A stretch of DNA of 64,000 nt from Nocardia sp. NBC_00565 (GTDB lineage: Bacteria; Actinomycetota; Actinomycetes; Mycobacteriales; Mycobacteriaceae). Where the stretch lies: the NCBI RefSeq assembly GCF_036345915.1, contig NZ_CP107785.1, forward strand, positions 8,680,001 through 8,744,000, in the 5' to 3' direction. Below, in pieces: positions 61,695 through 64,000 of this stretch (the stretch's first letter is position 1; every line of letters begins with the position of its first letter). The notes beneath the pieces were generated by a model. It saw only the letters and a list, made by a program, of their open reading frames with translations, did no database searches and had not been told where the DNA came from. A program made the translations under genes and the position numbers.

Positions 61695-62675
61695 TTGTCG
61701 GAATCATCAGCGGGACCGGGCGCAGCGAGGACGGACGACGCGATCATCGTCGAGTCGGTCGAGAAGTCCTTCGGTGCGGTGAAAGCCTTGCGGGGCATCA
61801 CCTTCAGCGCGCAGGCGGGCAGTGTGCTCGGTGTGCTCGGCCCGAACGGAGCCGGCAAGACCACTACCGTCTCGATCCTGTCCACCCTCACCCGACCCGA
61901 TGCCGGTCACGCGTCGGTCGCCGGATACGACGTGGTCCGCGACGCCGCGCAGGTACGGTCCTCGATCATGCTCACCGGCCAATACGCCGCGCTGGACGAG
62001 ATGCTCACCGGCCGGGAGAACCTGGTGCTGTTCGGCCGCCTGATGGGTTTGCGCCGCAGGGCCGCAGGGGAGCGGGCCGAGGAGTTGCTCGAACAGTTCG
62101 CGCTGACCGAGGCCGCGGACCGGCGGGTCGGCCAGTATTCCGGCGGCATGCGTCGGCGCATCGATATCGCCTGCGGACTGGTGCGCCCGCCGCAGGTGGT
62201 ATTCCTCGACGAGCCGACCACCGGCCTGGACCCCGTCAGCAGGCAGAGCCTGTGGTCGCTGGTGCGATCACTGAAGGCGCAGGGGGTGACGATCCTACTC
62301 ACCACGCAGTACCTCGAGGAGGCGGATGCGTTGAGCGACAACATCATCGTCATCGACCAGGGCACGGTGATCGCCGAGGGAACCGCCGATCAACTCAAGG
62401 CTCGCTCGGGATCCAGCTACTGCGAGGTGGTTCCGGTCGATGCCGGCGATGTGCCCGCCGTGCTCGCGGCCCTGTCCGATCTGGGTGTGGTCACCGTCGC
62501 CGAATCGCAGGACCGGGTGTCGCTCCCGGCGCCCGACGGTGCGGTCACACTGTCCGAGGCGCTGCACCGGATCAACAACGCGGGAATCGAATTGATCGAT
62601 ATCGCGCTGCGCCGGCCCTCCCTCGACGAGGTCTTCATCGAGCTGACCAAGCCCGGCGTCGGTGCCGCGTCATGA
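61695..62675 (+). CDS. ABC exporter ATPase (DrrA type), second cassette
   Basis: About 326 residues with Walker A GPNGAGKTTT, signature YSGGMRRRIDI and Walker B VVFLDEPTTGLDP, and the DrrA-type C-terminal region ending LRRPSLDEVFIELTK. It is a paralogue of the ATPase at 1-257. TTG 61695 follows GGGAGAG; ATG 61671, inside the NRPS end, is an alternative. Its place in the iron-regulated NRPS operon suggests export of the apo-siderophore. Confidence 0.87.
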   Translation: MSESSAGPGAARTDDAIIVESVEKSFGAVKALRGITFSAQAGSVLGVLGPNGAGKTTTVSILSTLTRPDAGHASVAGYDVVRDAAQVRSSIMLTGQYAALDEMLTGRENLVLFGRLMGLRRRAAGERAEELLEQFALTEAADRRVGQYSGGMRRRIDIACGLVRPPQVVFLDEPTTGLDPVSRQSLWSLVRSLKAQGVTILLTTQYLEEADALSDNIIVIDQGTVIAEGTADQLKARSGSSYCEVVPVDAGDVPAVLAALSDLGVVTVAESQDRVSLPAPDGAVTLSEALHRINNAGIELIDIALRRPSLDEVFIELTKPGVGAAS

Positions 62676-63481
62676 GTAGCCCCGGCGCGGTCAGCAATCG
62701 CGAAGCAGCGACGAAAGCGCCAGGAGCACTGAATATTCCGGGCTGGATGCAGTGGACTGCGTTGAGCGGGCGCAGTATTCGCGCCGGCCTTCGGGAAGGC
62801 GATGTGGTGCTGGCGTTCTCGGCGCCGCTGGTGTTCTACGTGTGCTTCTATGTGCCGTTGCGTCGTTCCATGGAGGTCTCGGGCATCGACTACGCGCAGT
62901 ACCTGCTGCCGTTGATCGTGGTGTATGCCATGTTCTTCGGGTCGATGTTCGCAGGCGATCGGGCCGCCCGTGAGGTTGCCGGTGGGATGGCTACCAGGCT
63001 CCGGTCGATGCCGCTGCGGTCGTGGGTTCCGGTGGCGGCCCGGATGTCGGCGAATCTGATGCGCGCGGTGGCCGCGCTCGTCGGCGCGCTGGTGATCGGC
63101 ACGGTTTTCGGGTTCCGTTTCCATGCCGCGGGTGCGGCATTGGTGTTTCTGGTGGTCGCGCTGGCGTTCGGTGCGGCCCTGGTGATCTGCACCGACACCC
63201 TCGGCACGGTCACCCGCAATCCGGATCTCAGCGGCACCGTGCTGTTCGGTCCGCAACTACTGCTGATCATGATCTCGACGGGTTTCGTTCCGGTGCAGGG
63301 CTTTCCGGGCTGGATTCAGCCGTTCGTGCGCAATCAGCCGGTCTCCCAGGTGACCGATGCGCTGCGTGGTCTGGCCGACGGCCGGTTCACCGCGCAGTTG
63401 GGCGTTGCCGCGATCTGGATCGGGGCCCTGCTGGTGGGCGGTGCGGTCCTGGCGACGCGCGTGGAAGGACGACGGTTGTGA
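62672..63481 (+). CDS. ABC-2 permease of the second DrrABC-like exporter
   Basis: 269 residues with six hydrophobic spans after a 40-residue soluble tail. GIDYAQYLLPLIVVYAM and IQPFVRNQPVSQVTDALRGL parallel the permease at 334-1152. The ATG overlaps the ATPase stop (ATGA). It is probably one membrane half of the siderophore exporter. Its stop overlaps the GTG of the next permease. Confidence 0.87.
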   Translation: MSSPGAVSNREAATKAPGALNIPGWMQWTALSGRSIRAGLREGDVVLAFSAPLVFYVCFYVPLRRSMEVSGIDYAQYLLPLIVVYAMFFGSMFAGDRAAREVAGGMATRLRSMPLRSWVPVAARMSANLMRAVAALVGALVIGTVFGFRFHAAGAALVFLVVALAFGAALVICTDTLGTVTRNPDLSGTVLFGPQLLLIMISTGFVPVQGFPGWIQPFVRNQPVSQVTDALRGLADGRFTAQLGVAAIWIGALLVGGAVLATRVEGRRL

Positions 63482-64000
63482 TTGTGGAAGAGGTTGTGCG
63501 AGTGGATGCTTCCGGCACGCATGAGCCGCGGCCGGGGGGATCCCTGCTGGCCCAGAGCCTGATCGAGACCGGCCGGTTGTTGCGCCGATGGTCGCGGCAG
63601 CCGGAGGTGATCACGAGCACGCTGGCGCTGCCGATTCTGCTGCTGCTCATGTACGACTTGGTGCTCGGAAAGTCGCTGGGGGCGACCGGTGGTGCTGACC
63701 CCATCTATGGATTCGTGCCGATGGTCGCGGTGTCCGGAGCCATGTACGGTGCCACGGGCACGGGCATATCGCTGTACGGGGAGCGGGAAAGCGGTCTGCT
63801 GCGCCGGTTCTGGGTATTGCCGATCCATCGTTGCGCCGCACTGGTCGGTCGGCTGCTGGCCGAATGTGGCCGCGCGGCCGCCGCGACGGTGGTGGTGGTC
63901 GTGGTCGGGATGCTGCTCGGCCTGCGCTTCCAGCAGGGCTGGGGTGGGGCGCTGGGCGTGCTGATCGTGCCGGTCATCGTGATCGTCGGCTTCACCCCGC
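63478..64000 (+). CDS. ABC-2 permease, partial (second DrrABC-like exporter)
   Basis: The frame from GTG 63478 overlaps the preceding stop (GTGA) and stays open to the window edge, giving 174 residues. The sequence has a soluble start and then hydrophobic spans (ALPILLLLMYDLVLGKSLG). LLRRFWVLPIHRCAALVGRL parallels the permease at 1149-2003. The gene continues beyond base 64000. Confidence 0.85.
   Translation, partial: MIVEEVVRVDASGTHEPRPGGSLLAQSLIETGRLLRRWSRQPEVITSTLALPILLLLMYDLVLGKSLGATGGADPIYGFVPMVAVSGAMYGATGTGISLYGERESGLLRRFWVLPIHRCAALVGRLLAECGRAAAATVVVVVVGMLLGLRFQQGWGGALGVLIVPVIVIVGFTP

Overview
The window is high-GC actinobacterial DNA and most probably comes from Nocardia. The evidence is the gene style (GTG starts, ATGA overlaps), a mycobactin/nocobactin-type siderophore locus with IdeR-like iron boxes placed close to the S10 ribosomal operon, an MMPL transporter, an EXLDI-family protein and a lycopene-cyclase family gene. 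The species cannot be named from sequence alone. No rRNA, tRNA or CRISPR array was seen.

Layout. 1-2003: end of a DrrABC-type ABC exporter (ATPase tail and two permeases). 2044-4618: lycopene cyclase-like protein, DUF4442 thioesterase-fold protein, and a small membrane protein with a Gly-Tyr-Pro tail. 4619-10497: S10 ribosomal operon (rpsJ-rplC-rplD-rplW-rplB-rpsS-rplV-rpsC-rplP-rpmC-rpsQ) with a long structured leader and a strong terminator. 10498-13749: EXLDI protein and MMPL transporter. 14029-16968: a 979-residue membrane protein with a long disordered region and a C-terminal helix-turn-helix-like end. 17115-19845: frameshifted toxin-like remnant, CPBP protease, RluA-type pseudouridine synthase, F420/PPOX-type oxidoreductase. 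19886-21995: insertion-sequence graveyard with an IS5-type remnant, a decayed IS200 tnpA, and an intact tnpB with its right-end hairpin. 22166-24331: mycothiol-dependent isomerase-like protein, TetR remnant, sulfotransferase.

24348-64000 is a siderophore locus. Seven IdeR-like boxes sit upstream of six transcription units: (a) two half-ABC transporters (IrtA/IrtB-like) and a lysine N-hydroxylase (MbtG); (b) a formyltransferase and an NRPS; (c) a siderophore-interacting ferric reductase; (d) on the minus strand, a ferric-siderophore binding lipoprotein, then type II thioesterase, KS (MbtC-like) and AT-KR-ACP-methyltransferase (MbtD-like); (e) aryl-AMP ligase, Cy-A-PCP NRPS, free-standing aryl carrier protein, O-methyltransferase and MenD; (f) a 2001-residue NRPS, an MbtF-like C-A-PCP-E NRPS and a second DrrABC exporter. 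The predicted product is a mycobactin/nocobactin-class mixed-ligand siderophore: an aryl-oxazoline or thiazoline, N-formyl-N-hydroxylysine units, and an alpha-methylated beta-hydroxy acid. A salicylate synthase, MbtH protein and phosphopantetheinyl transferase are not in the window.

The most unusual feature is that menD is embedded in the siderophore operon, overlapping an O-methyltransferase gene and downstream of an aryl-acid ligase whose substrate pocket departs from the salicylate/DHB pattern. This suggests that the aryl cap may be drawn from the menaquinone branch (for example a methoxylated hydroxynaphthoate) instead of plain salicylate. Other points of interest are a small dispersed palindromic element with a 13-bp flanking duplication inside a gene, a nested 61-nt inverted repeat between convergent genes, two NRPSs with identical inferred specificity codes and decayed adenylation domains, and an intact TnpB whose transposase partner is broken.
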